Source of the DNA: Cercis canadensis | Lineage: Eukaryota > Streptophyta > Magnoliopsida > Fabales > Fabaceae | Length of the DNA: 64,000 nt | Direction: 5' to 3' | Assembly (NCBI GenBank): GCA_003255065.1 | Contig: QAOA01000370.1 | Coordinates: 101,493 to 165,492 of the forward strand | Shown here: positions 49,301 through 60,100 of the stretch, one piece after another | Layout of the letters: each line of letters opens with the position of its first letter | Numbering within the stretch: the first letter of the stretch is position 1 | Program-made: the position numbers and the translations under genes | The notes under the pieces: generated by a model | Told to the model about the DNA's origin: nothing | Database searches by the model: none | Seen by the model: the letters and a program-made list of their open reading frames with translations, nothing else

Positions 49301-52300
49301 CTTATGTTCTTTTTTTTTTGTNNNNNNNNNNNNNNNNNNNNNNNNNNNNNNNNNNNNNNNNNNNNNNNNNNNNNNNNNNNNNNNNNNNNNNNNNNNNNNN
49401 NNNNNNNNNNNNNNNNNNNNNNNNNNNNNNNNNNNNNNNNNNNNNNNNNNNNNNNNNNNNNNNNNNNNNNNNNNNNNNNNNNNNNNNNNNNNNNNNNNNN
49501 NNNNNNNNNNNNNNNNNNNNNNNNNNNNNNNNNNNNNNNNNNNNNNNNNNNNNNNNNNNNNNNNNNNNNNNNNNNNNNNNNNNNNNNNNNNNNNNNNNNN
49601 NNNNNNNNNNNNNNNCCCCCCCCCCCCCTAAAGAAACAATTAGAGACACCCATACAGGCGCAGAGACAACTAATCTATCCCAAAGATGGTGCTGAGGCTA
49701 AAATTTGGAATATGCTCCAACAATCAAATGCCATAACCACACAAAGATAACACTTCCACAGGACCTTCCACTCCTTTCTACTACCAAAACCTCAAAACAA
49801 GGCTGGAATCCAGGGAGATAAAGCAAAAATATGATGTGAAATCTGTTCATTATTTTTTTCGGTAGAAAAAAAAAATTATAAGAGGAAGGGAAAAATTAGA
49901 AGACAGAGGAGGACGAGGTATCCTCCAAAAGGAAAAGAACCAAAATAGGGGGTAAAAACAAGAAACAACAAACACACCTCCAAACCCCTTAAGAGCGAAC
50001 AATCACATCTCCTCCACTCCATAGACTTCCTCAAGCTTAAGACAACCCGTCCTTATCCTCCTAACCAGGAAGCCAGCTTTAGAACATGCAAAAAGATAAA
50101 TAATTATTTCTCCCCTCTATTTCCTTTACTCCCCAATTAGTTTACCATGGTGGCTAATCTCTGAAGTACACCTTCTTTGGTTTTCCTATCATATGTCTTT
50201 GGAGAAAATTCAAACTTCGCATCCTTTCCTGTTGGACTGACCAACTTTAATCCTAGAGAATCAGTAAGAGATGATGGGTCTAATTCAACAGTTGCAGTAC
50301 CTACAGGGGCAATAGATATCAGTTCTTCCTCTATTATCTTCTCACTTTGATCAAATTGTGTCAGCTTTTCAGCACCTGGACGAGGAAGAATTCCTTTCTT
50401 AGGATTAACTTTATCACAAGAAGTTCCCAATAGATTGAACCTGTCCTATCCAATATCCTGAAAGCCTACACTTAAGTTCACATTATCCCCATCATTATGT
50501 TGTTAAAAAAGCCCCTTACACCCAGTAACTTACCATCATCTTCATCACACCCAATTAAAACATTCTTTCATACATATTCAACTCAAAATTCCTTCCGAAG
50601 AAGGCCTTCATCATCTTCATCACATAATAACCCACCCACTTCAGTACCTCCACAACTTCAGTAAAATCTCTCAGCATCTATCTCCTTCCCATCAGAGTTC
50701 TGAACCTTGCCACCCTCTTCTTGGGAAATGTTATTATCTTCAGAATTGTTTGTGTAGACATCATTGGAACTACCAGCATCAAGCACGTTGCCGTTTGCTT
50801 GTGTACATCTCCATTCTGAAGTATATTCCGCAACTGAGCATGCAATGCTGCACCTGACACACCTGATTCCTTCCCTAAATTATCGGCCTGGGTTCACGAG
50901 TCCTATAGAGCTTCACTCACTTTCTTAACAACCCAACAGTGTTTACTGTGGATGGGCCCAAGTCATTCAAACATTGTGCTACTAGGGACCCAATCTCTCA
51001 AACCAGCACAGTTTGACCATTCACAGGCAATACATCCTTGTTATTAGGATAGATAGGCTGTAAATCCCTGTAATTAGGCAATAACTTCCGAAGATTTTGC
51101 TGACCATCATGTTTCAAATTTGGAACAGGCTGGAAATCATATGGTTACAACAATCAGGCATTGAGCCCCAAAAGATTAAGCTGGTCAACATGTTTCAAAT
51201 TGTTAGTTAAGTTTAAAGTTGAATTTTCCTGGTAATCTTGCTTGACAAATGAATGCTTCAAAATTGGGCTATCACCCTCAACATGGTTTCTTCTTCCTCC
51301 CGGAGGTTGTTTCAGGTCTGACAGCAGAAAGCCCTCAACAATATTAGAAGAAAAAGTAATTGGATATATCTCAGGTTAAACAGGAATTTTGATCAAAAGC
51401 TCCCTTGTTCCCTTGCGCTAACCATGATTGAACATGGGAGCTTATGGATATTTGCTCTCACTAAAACTTTTGCCCCCTAACAATAGTTGAAAGAAAGAGA
51501 ACATCATCAATATCCAAAAGTTCCCCCAACATCCAGCAATAGAAGAAAATATACTGTGAACAGGGTGGTAAACCGACCACACAAACCAAAAATACCATCT
51601 TGTCATTGACAAAAAATTGGTTAATACAACCGGCCATAGTCACCACCAATCCAGACGAACTGGAGCACCATGAAACCACCACTCCGTATCATATAATGCT
51701 CTTATTGCTTCATGTTCTGACATTAAAACCTACCAACTAAACATCTACCAACAAAGTGATGACCACCTCAACTACTACAAACCTACCTTTAACATCAACA
51801 ACCACCTTGCACTCAACTAAAGAGCATTAATGACTCCAAAAATCTATTCTCCTTCCACTAGCCTTTCTTTAGGTTGAATCCTTTTTTGTTTGCAGCAATT
51901 CTTAGGTAAGTTTTATCAAGAGTTGGGATCTGAAATCTGTTCATTATCAAACAAACAAAAATGAAAATTTGACAATTCCAGCTAGAGAAGCAAATGTCCC
52001 TCAATTCTTCCTTCTATGTTAAAAGAATTTGATCAATACATGGCTTAACTTGCAGTTTGTAGCTACCAAATCGTAGATTGATCCTTTCAAGTGATTGAAT
52101 CTAGACCCAACATTTATCAAACAATAAGAAGAATATCCAGAAATAGGACTGCCATACTAACAACACATACGCCGGCAGACAACACATCAAATGATTGACC
52201 TCAAACTAGAGTAATACCTCAACTATTTTTCTCCTTTTCTATGTCATTTTTGTTTAATACTTTATGTTTTCTTAAGCTTGCAAATGTGTACTGATAGTCA

Positions 52301-55300
52301 AGTATGACAGGAAAACCGAATAAAATGAATAAAGATTAGAACCAAATATCCCTGTAGAAGTTACTTATACATTCCAATCATATAACAACCACTTGAAAGA
52401 TAACTGCATTTATCTTTCCTCTATCTGATGAACAAATATATTCTGGAATCTTGATTTAAGGATGAACTAGACTCTTAAATATTACATTGAGCATTAAAGG
52501 TACCTCCATCAATGGCTTTCCATAATTGCAAGTGTATTCAGTTGACTGATCTATTAGCACTTGGCCTGAGCTACTTTCAGCAAGATGATCTCCTTCACAA
52601 TCAAATTGCTCAGAGGACCTTGAAGAAGATGAAATCTGTAAAAAATGTGGAGTATACTGCACAAAATGACTAAACAAGGTATTTTCTCATAACCACAAAT
52701 TCATTCTCCTACTATAATTAAAAAAGAACATTTTCATTTAAAACATGAGACTGTCAATTGTCCACGTGTCTTTACTTTGCTAGCAATCCAAGGTCCAGTC
52801 CAACTCGACCAACCTTTGGTCCAATTGTTGAACATATAGTTTTTCAGTATTTTAAACACCATAAAATTGTGAAATTATATTTCAAAAAGTTTAAATAGAA
52901 TATCAATAAATATAGAAACATGTTTTAAGTTGAAAATATATTTTTTNGACTGTCAATTGTCCACGTGTCTTTAGTTTGCTAGCAATCCAAGGTCCAGTCC
53001 AACTCGACCAACCTTTGGTCCAATTGTTGAACATATAGTTTTTCAGCATTTTAAACACCATAAAATTGTGAAATTATATTTCAAAAAGTTTAAATAGAAT
53101 ATCAATAAATATAGAAACATGTTTTAAGTTGAAAATATATTTTTTTGTTGATAGATTGAAAATATGTATATATAACATTAAAGTATCCTTTTTACCAAAA
53201 CAGGAAAATTTGTCAAAACATGCACATTATGATATAAAAGTAAAACCTACATAGTTTAATCATGGTTCAACTACAGTTGATGTACTTTGGGTCAATACTT
53301 CAATTATGATATATAGCTTATCCTCTCTTCGTCTTGTAATTTTGCTTTCTTAGTACAATTCTTCTTTTATCAAGAAGGGAGGAGGGGGGGGAATGGTTCA
53401 CATGCTTTTTTATACTGTTTTGGAATTTTAATTGAACCAAATACGTCTACAGAAGGTCACTGTAACTGTTAAAAGAGGCTGTTCAGCCTGGTTTAGATGA
53501 GATTGTTCGTCAGTCAGATAAAAACCAATATGTACCAGGGTCTTAATAATGTCAGATGAACAAAGAGATATTGACTGAGAAGATGAATGCCTCAAATGAT
53601 ACTCTGCAAGTCTCCGTTCATTTCTTTCTTGACTAAGTTGGAAATGCAAAGATACCATCTCTTGTTCAAGTTTTGAAACAGTAGTCTCCAGAAGCACAAT
53701 ATTTGATAGGAGCTCTTGAACCTGAAGAACGGGTAGAAGGGAAGGGGAAGGGATTAATCAAAGTAATCAAAACAATATTACAATTGAAATTCCTATCACA
53801 AAGATATCCATGGAAAAAACAAGAAACTGCAAATATGTACATTAAAACACAATCTGAATCTGTTAATTAGCCCGCTATACCAAAGGAGGGAGATGGGCTC
53901 TGTTTCAAAGAATCAAAGCAAACCGCAGCTAGTAAGTTCTGGTGCTCTTTGCTGCAGCTCTTAGAATGGACCCCAACATTTCCCTTCTCTCTGAATTCTG
54001 CCCCTTGCACTCAGAAAGAAACAGCGCTAACCAGTGAGGGTTTTAAGTTTTGGAAGAGGAAGAGAGGGACTGACTGCAACAGAAGGCAAAATGTTGAGTG
54101 TAGAAAATTTTGGAATGTCTGGGGATACTAACATACTTTGGTAATGGTATCACAAACTCTTGGCCCAAAAAATGTACTTAGCAGGGGGCTTTCACAGGGA
54201 TTGCAACTTATCGTTCACTGAACATTCTGACAAGTATATCCACTCTTGTCAACGCATGTGACTGGATCATAAAACCATATCTGCAACAGTTTTCTTGTAT
54301 ATTCATAATGAAGTCCATGCTAAGAATTCAAGATTGACAATTAATAGAATTTAACAATTTGAACAAAAATTAATAGAATTCAAGATTGCAACCCTGCTGC
54401 CCAGAATTTCTCTTTTTTCAAGTCCTTTTGGAAGGTTAAGGCTCAGTTAAAGGTAAAAACTTCTGTTTGGACTCTGGTACTTAATAGCATTAATACCAAG
54501 ATCTGTTACAGATTCTTAGGCCTCATAAAGCTCTTTCTCTGGATGTTTGCGATACGTATTTTTGGAGTTCAGAGATGAATAATCATCTTGTTACATTGAG
54601 CTAGCCATGCAGCTTTGGACTCAAATTTTCGGAATTTCTAAAGAGCAGTGAGTTCTTCCGGTTAATTTATATGATTTTTTTCCATTCAGATTAGAGGTTT
54701 TGGTAAAGGAAAGGATTGCAAGGTCTTTAGAAGTGTGCTTTTCTTGAGGGGCTGTGGTGCTTACAGCTGGAACATAATGCCAGAATCGAATAATTATTAT
54801 CACATGTATTTAAGATTAGGGTGCCTGCCCGATGTTTTTACCCTTTTGGGTTTGGAACTCCTAAAAAGCAAGAAAGAGGACATGGAACTTCTGAAAGTAC
54901 CACAAACATGCCCTATCAAAAGATTCAAAACAGAGAATGTAAACTGCAGTACAAATCAGTTCAACCCAAAATTTGTTACTTGTGGTGAAACATTTTTTGA
55001 GAAAGTTAATTAGAGAACAATATCATGAATGCTGTTCACAAGACACAAACATATGATACCACATTTTTTGTGGAAAAAAGGAACATACATGATGAGGGAG
55101 ATGTTCTGCACCAGATAATGTCATGGCATTTTTCTCAGTTACATTTTTGAGGAATGAATGCAGTTCCATCTCTTGTAGCAGCTGTTTTTTCAATTGTTGC
55201 ACCTGAATACAATTCAAATATTCCATTAGGGAACAGCAACAGCAAGATGATTTAAAGCACAAGATGCTCTAGGCAGCCACCATACAGTCATATGACGGTT

Positions 55301-56244
55301 AAAAGCTCACGGAAGAATGTTGAGGCAAAAGCTTTTTAATCACACTAATGCAAATTTTGTGTGCTTGCATGACTACGTGCATGTGCGCATGTGTGCGTGT
55401 GAAAGAAAGAGAGAGAGAGTTCATAGTGCACTTTCAAAAAGCTTAATTGCACACAGTTCCTTGTTCACTCAAATAATAAGAGAAACCAATATCATCTTGC
55501 AAGGTTTATACAAAAAGCGTTTTCCTAGATCTTCATTTTTCAAGCCTATAATAATCAAGCACATTGCTCAAAGAGCCAGTAAAGTGAAAGCTTACATCCT
55601 GTTCAAGTTGAAATCTCCAGAGAGTAGCGTTGTTTCTCTGTATACATGGCACAAGGCTCCCTGTCTCTTCGCTAAGAACGCTCACCTAAAGATTAAACGA
55701 ATCACCCTATATATCTCCCTCATAAAAGTTTCAACAAAAAAATTTTAAAGCTATTAGACTAGACAAAACAGTGAAAAAATTAACACCCCACGGGGGTGCC
55801 CCAGCACCATAAGCAGTCTATAAGGACATGTAATGAGAAAAGAAAAGCATGTCTATGATTTCTATCCAAACCAAGAGAGAGAGAGGATGAGAACCGGTCA
55901 CGAAAATTAAAGCAAGTAATTATAATTGAAATTTGAAACCTGGTTCAATTATTTTCTTTTTCTATAATCTTACTGAAAATACAATCCCACCATTACCTCA
56001 GTGGATGAATTACTGCAGTGAAGCTCATCCAGAACATCTAACTGAAGTCCCAAGCCACAATAGCTCGCACTAGAATGGGAACATTCTGATGGAGAATCAC
56101 TTCTGTGAAAACAGAAGGGAAAAAAGAAGAAGAAGAAGAAAGCTTTAAGCTCACATATGCCTCAAGAAGAGATGCCGAAAAGAAGAAAATAGCAACCCCT
56201 TACCGTCTCAATGAAGAGGGCATAACCAATGAGTCACACATCAT
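44308..56244 (-). CDS. MIP1 leucine-zipper / DUF547 domain protein
   Basis: Twelve minus-strand exons: 56244-56204, 56102-55997, 55685-55596, 55202-55089, 53721-53536, 52635-52504, 49221-48719, 46741-46642, 46559-46500, 45655-45563, 44850-44731, 44637-44308. They join to 1875 nt, 624 aa plus TGA. Residues about 70-150 form a coiled coil (VQQLKKQLLQEMELHSFLKN; LLETTVSKLEQEMVSLHFQL), the MIP1-type zipper. The DUF547 domain covers about 390-540: LSCSEKLAFWINLYNALIMH, AYLAYGVPRSELKLFSFLQK, GGHSFSAAAIEYVILRMKPP and YEPLVSFALSCGMYSSPA. The C-terminus has ISHYLPPFQAAFVEQCISQR. This is a plant family of unknown biochemical role; the zipper suggests protein partners. The start ATG is preceded by an in-frame TGA. 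Introns are swollen by several transposons and by an assembly gap, none touching an exon. Confidence 0.9.
45786..46057 (-). mobile_element. TRIM-like miniature retroelement
   Basis: Direct repeats of about 66 bp (45786-45851, TGTCAAGAACC...ATATCTAACA; and 45990-46057, TGTCAAGGAACC...ATATCTA) flank about 140 bp. On the minus strand TAGTATCAGAGCC, one base off the initiator-Met primer-binding site, follows the right-hand repeat, and a GTGGGAGCA tract precedes the left-hand one. Flanks are A-runs, so a target duplication cannot be judged. It lies in the intron between the AYLAYGV and ALLLALH exon groups of the DUF547 gene. Confidence 0.7.
46341..46373. repeat. 33-nt G homopolymer
   Basis: An uninterrupted G run ending in C, with an n at 46383 just after it. 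Its length and its pairing with an n suggest a read artefact rather than true sequence. Confidence 0.7.
46878..46950. repeat. A-rich and (GAA)n simple repeat
   Basis: Poly-A tracts followed by GAA triplets and GA dinucleotides, within an intron of the DUF547 gene. Confidence 0.9.
47363..48585. mobile_element. Non-autonomous DNA transposon carrying gene pieces
   Basis: Imperfect terminal inverted repeats: AAGGTCTGTTTACTTTGG at 47363 and, reversed from 48585, AAGGGCTTGTTTGCTTTCGG; similarity extends some 40-60 bp inward. No transposase. The interior holds a PPR gene fragment (48195-48405) and an unrelated gene-like block (about 47880-48010). A 58-bp tandem duplication lies at 47419-47534. No clear target duplication. 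Looks like a Pack-type (gene-capturing) hAT or MULE. Confidence 0.65.
48195..48405 (+). pseudogene. Captured PPR protein gene fragment
   Basis: From 48252 an open stretch of about 49 codons encodes EMFDEMVEKRIQPNFVTYNS followed by LIGFLSIKGNLSKAMALLED, a textbook pentatricopeptide repeat (VTYNSLI... and MALLE phase). The preceding piece FNIMIKGWLAK belongs to the previous repeat but is in another frame, so there is a frameshift near 48240. Intact PPR proteins bind organellar RNA; this is an isolated fragment inside a transposon. Confidence 0.8.
49322..49615. other. 294-bp assembly gap
   Basis: A run of n, flanked by a T-run on the left and a 13-nt C-run on the right (49616-49628). It lies in the intron between exons 6 and 7 of the DUF547 gene; splicing phase across it is consistent, so no exon need be missing. 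Confidence 0.95.
49854..51930 (-). mobile_element. Probable LINE insertion, 2.08 kb
   Basis: A 17-bp direct repeat, TGAAATCTGTTCATTAT, lies at 49837-49853 and 51931-51947, a length typical of non-LTR retrotransposition. At the left border the minus strand ends in a short A-run (AAAAAAA), as a LINE 3' end would. The interior has broken minus-strand frames, the longest (50430-50137) encoding KKGILPRPGAEKLTQF and SLTDSLGLKLVSPTGKD, which I cannot assign. The family call rests on the target duplication and tail, not on a recognised domain. Confidence 0.65.
52749..53146. repeat. Doubled 198-bp block around a single n (assembly join)
   Basis: 52749-52946 recurs at 52948-53146 with two or three differences, split by one n at 52947. 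Lies in the intron between exons 5 and 6 of the DUF547 gene. Confidence 0.85.
54385..54830 (+). mobile_element. LINE ORF2 3' fragment
   Basis: Broken + frames match the C-terminal region of plant LINE ORF2: the RT zinc-binding part (FWKVKAQLKVKTSVWTLV, then RPHKALSLDVC and SSEMNNHL) at about 54400-54620, and the tail motif around LWCL.LERNARI at about 54735-54790. Stops and frameshifts throughout. It sits in the intron between exons 4 and 5 of the DUF547 gene, opposite in strand to it. Confidence 0.75.
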
Positions 56245-56684
56245 GCGATCTCAGACTTGTTATTTAATAAGGCACATTCAGAAGTTCTCCCGAAACCTTG
56301 GTATCCAGTTACAGAGTTATGCCAATGTGCAAACTGCAAAGAAGCATTACAGATTCCGCAGATTTGATTTCAGGCATCACACTTCCAGCCTTTTCTTATT
56401 TTGTACTCGGAGGTCTTATAAAAAGGATTGTCTTGAATAACCCTAGGATAGCTTGTTAGATAGGGCATGATGCAATCTAATATTAGATAAAGAAATGTAC
56501 CACCTGTGACCAAATAGTAAGGACAAACTCATGAATGCACAGATACCAGTCATTTTCAACACAACCATACACATTTTATCAAGACAATAATGCACCTTAT
56601 CAAACTTCCCTTCCAACATAAATATCATGTCATAACAAAACTTTAGAAAAGAAAAAGGGAAATTTTACTCGCCATGAAATTTAG
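56245..56684 (-). promoter_or_regulatory. 5' leader and promoter region of the DUF547 gene
   Basis: The stretch upstream (on the minus strand) of the start codon. No convincing TATA or other element found. It is short before the repeat block begins, so the promoter may include the MITE next to it. Confidence 0.4.
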
Positions 56685-57147
56685 GATTTGTTTGGGATTT
56701 GTTTGGGAGTTAAAATTTGGAGGAAAGGAAAAGAGTAAATGTGTCCATCCCTTATTTGGGAGTTCAAGATTAAAAAAAGAAAGGAAACTAAGGAGTAATC
56801 TCAAACCCTTGCATTCCTTTTTTGCCTCACTTGTGTTCCCCCAATTTAGGGGGTTTGGAGAGAAAAAAGAATAATTTACTATTATACCTCTATTTATTTC
56901 TTCAAATTCTTTTTCAAATACTATTTAGATAACATTATTAAATCTTATATTAAATATATTAATTTTATAAATAAATAATAAATTTGTAAAATTATAAATT
57001 TTTATTTATTTAATTTCTTTTTTTCTCCTTTTTGCTNTTCCTCTCATTTTGCTCATTTTAATCATCCAAACAGAGGAGAGGAAAACCCTTCCTTTCCTCT
57101 CCTCTCCTCTCCTCTCCCCTCCAAAAAAACTCCCAAACAGACCCTTA
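56685..57147. mobile_element. MITE with inverted ends next to the telomere-like array
   Basis: The left end GGATTTGTTTGGGAGTTAAA and the right end, reversed, GGGTCTGTTTGGGAGTTTTT are imperfect inverted repeats. The interior is very AT-rich, with an n at 57037 and a CTCTC run at 57093-57118. Typical of a small hAT-like MITE. Its right end abuts the first CCCTTAACC words of the array. Confidence 0.7.
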
Positions 57148-60100
57148 ACCTCAAACAAGATGCCATAATCCCTTGACTCTTAACCTTAACATTAAATCTA
57201 AACCTTTAACCTTAATCCCTAAATCATAAATTCTAGACCCTTAACACTAGACCCTACATCCTTAACCCTTAACATTAAGTCACCCTTAACCCTAAACTTT
57301 AAACCAAAGATCCAAAATCTTAAACCCTAGATTCTTAATCTAAATCTTAGATACTTAACCCTAAATGCTAGACCTTAAACCCTTAACCCTAATCCCAAAA
57401 CCTAAGCCCTTGAGACATAAACTCTAGATGCTTAACCCTAATTCCTAAATCCTAAACTCTAAATCCTAAACCTCAGAGTCTTAACATTAAACCTTACACC
57501 TTAAATCATAAACCCTAGACCCTTAAGTTCAATCATATATTCTTAACCCTAATACTTAAATCCTAAACTCTAGAGTTGTAACCCTAAATTCTAAATTTAA
57601 ATCCTAAACCCTAGACCCTAAACTCTTAATATTATATCCTTAATTCTAGACCCTAAATACTAACCCTATACCCTAAATTTGAAATCCTAGAACTTAGACC
57701 TTAAACCCTAATCCCTAGACATAACCCTAAATCCTAAACGATTGACTTTCAACCTTGAAACCTAGATCACAAACTTGAATCCAAAAACCCCTTATAAGCC
57801 TTATATGTTTAACTTTAGACCTTATTCCCTAAACTCAAGACCTGGACTCCTAAATCCTAAACACAAGACCCTAATCCCTAAACCCTTAACCTAATCTTAT
57901 GGCAATAAATACTTAACCCTAATTTTGAAACCCTACCCTTAACCTTAACCCTAGTTGTTTAACCTTAACTTTTAAACCCTAAATTTAGAGCCTTAACCCT
58001 AAAACCTAAATCCTAGACCTTTAACCTAAACTCTAGATGCTTAATCCTAATCCTTAAACCCTAAATCCTAGATCTTTAACCTTAAACCATAAACCTTAAA
58101 CCTTAGACCTTTAACCTCAACCTAATTACTTAACCTTAATTCCTAACCCTAAACCCTAAACTTTTAAGCCATAACCTTAAATCCTAAACTCTAAATGCTT
58201 AACCTTAATCCCTAAATCATAAACCATAAACCATAAAACCTAGAGCTTTAACCCTAGACCTTTAAGCTCAACAATAGACGCTTATCCCTAACAACTAAAC
58301 TCTAAACCCAACCTTAAACTATAATCCTTAAACCCTAAATTATATACCCTAAAAAAACTCTAGATACTAAACCTTAAATCTTAGACCCTAAACTCTAAAA
58401 TCTAGATCCTAAATCTTAAATCTTAGACCATAAACCATAAATCTTACACCCTAAACACCAAAGCCTAATCCGTAAAGTCTTAACCTTAAACCTCAAAAAC
58501 AATAGACCCTTAACTCTAAAACCATGACCTTAAAATCAAAACCTAAAACTTAAACCTTAAATCCTAAATTGTAGACACCAAACCTAAACCCTAGATTATA
58601 ACCTAAACCTTACGCCCTTAACCCTACATCTTAAACCCTAAATCCTAGACCCTTAACCTCAACCTTAAACACTTAACTCTAAACCCTAAATCTTAGATAC
58701 AAGGCCCTAAACCCTAGATCCAAAGCCCTAAACCATAGACCTTTAACCTAATTTATAAATCCTAGATGATGAACCCTAAGCCTTATACCTTAAACTCATG
58801 ACTTGTAACCCTAAATTCAAAAATAAACCCAATCTGTAAATCATAGACCCTAAACTCTAAACCTTTAACCTAATCTCAAACCCTAGATATTTAACCTTAA
58901 TTCCTAAACCTTACTAGCCTAACCTTAAACCCTTGATCCTAAACCTTATATATTAAACCCTAAACCCAAACTCTTGACCCTTAACCCTAAACCTTAGATC
59001 TTAAGCCCTAATGCTTAGACCCTTAATATAAACCCTTAACCCTAAATCCTAAAGCCTAACCATTAACCTTAGGCCCTAAACTATACACCCTAGATACTAA
59101 CCCCTTAAACCTAGACCCTAAACCCTTAACTTGATATTTAACACTAAAATTGAAACCCTAAACCCTAAACTCTAAACTCAATATTTAGCACTAAACATGA
59201 AGCACTAAACCCTAAGTTATGGACAGAAAACCTTAAACGCTAAATCCTATAGCCTATACTCTAAAACTAAGGTCATATATCTTAAACTCTAAACCTTAAA
59301 TCTTAGAACTTAGACACAAAACCCTAAATTTTAGATCATTAATTAAACTTTAAGCCCTTAACACTAAATCTTAAACCCTAGAAACTCTAAATCTTAAATC
59401 CTAAACCCTAAAACATAAACCTTTAATTAAAAATGTAAACCCTTTACCCCAAATCTTATATCTTACATTTTTGACCCCTAACCCTAAATCCTAGACCCTT
59501 AACCCTAAAAACTAAACCCTCAGACTCCTAACCCTAAAAACTAAATCCTAAATCTTAAATTCTAAATAATAAATCCTAGACACTAAACCTTTATGCCTAA
59601 ACCCTATACCTTAAACTTGAACCCTAAACCTTAAATCGTATGCTCTAGACCATAAACCCTACACCTTTAACCTAAACCTTAGGCCCTTTACCCTAATCCC
59701 TAGACTCTTCATCCTTTAACCTAAATGCTAGATGCTAAGCCCTAAATCCTAGTCAGTTAATGTAAACTCGAAGCCCTTAATTGTAGACACTAAACCCAAA
59801 TCCTAGACCCAAAACCCAAAACCTTAAACTCTAAAACCTACATCATAAACCCTAGACACAACCATAGAAACTAAATCTTAAATTTTAAACCTTAAACCCT
59901 AGACCTTATGAAATCATATACCCTTAATCTAAAGATGCTTAACACAAAGCACTTGACCCAATACCTAATATCATGACCCTTAATCGTAAATCCTAAGCTC
60001 TAGAAACTAAACTCTAAATCATAGTCTCTAAACTCTAAACCCTAGACTCTTAATATGAACCCTAGGCCCTTAATCCTAAATCCTAAACCCTAGATCCTTA

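Noticed and set aside
49210..49750. Open frames of 115-161 codons across the n run
   Set aside because: They exist only because n codons have no stops; there is no sequence to support them.
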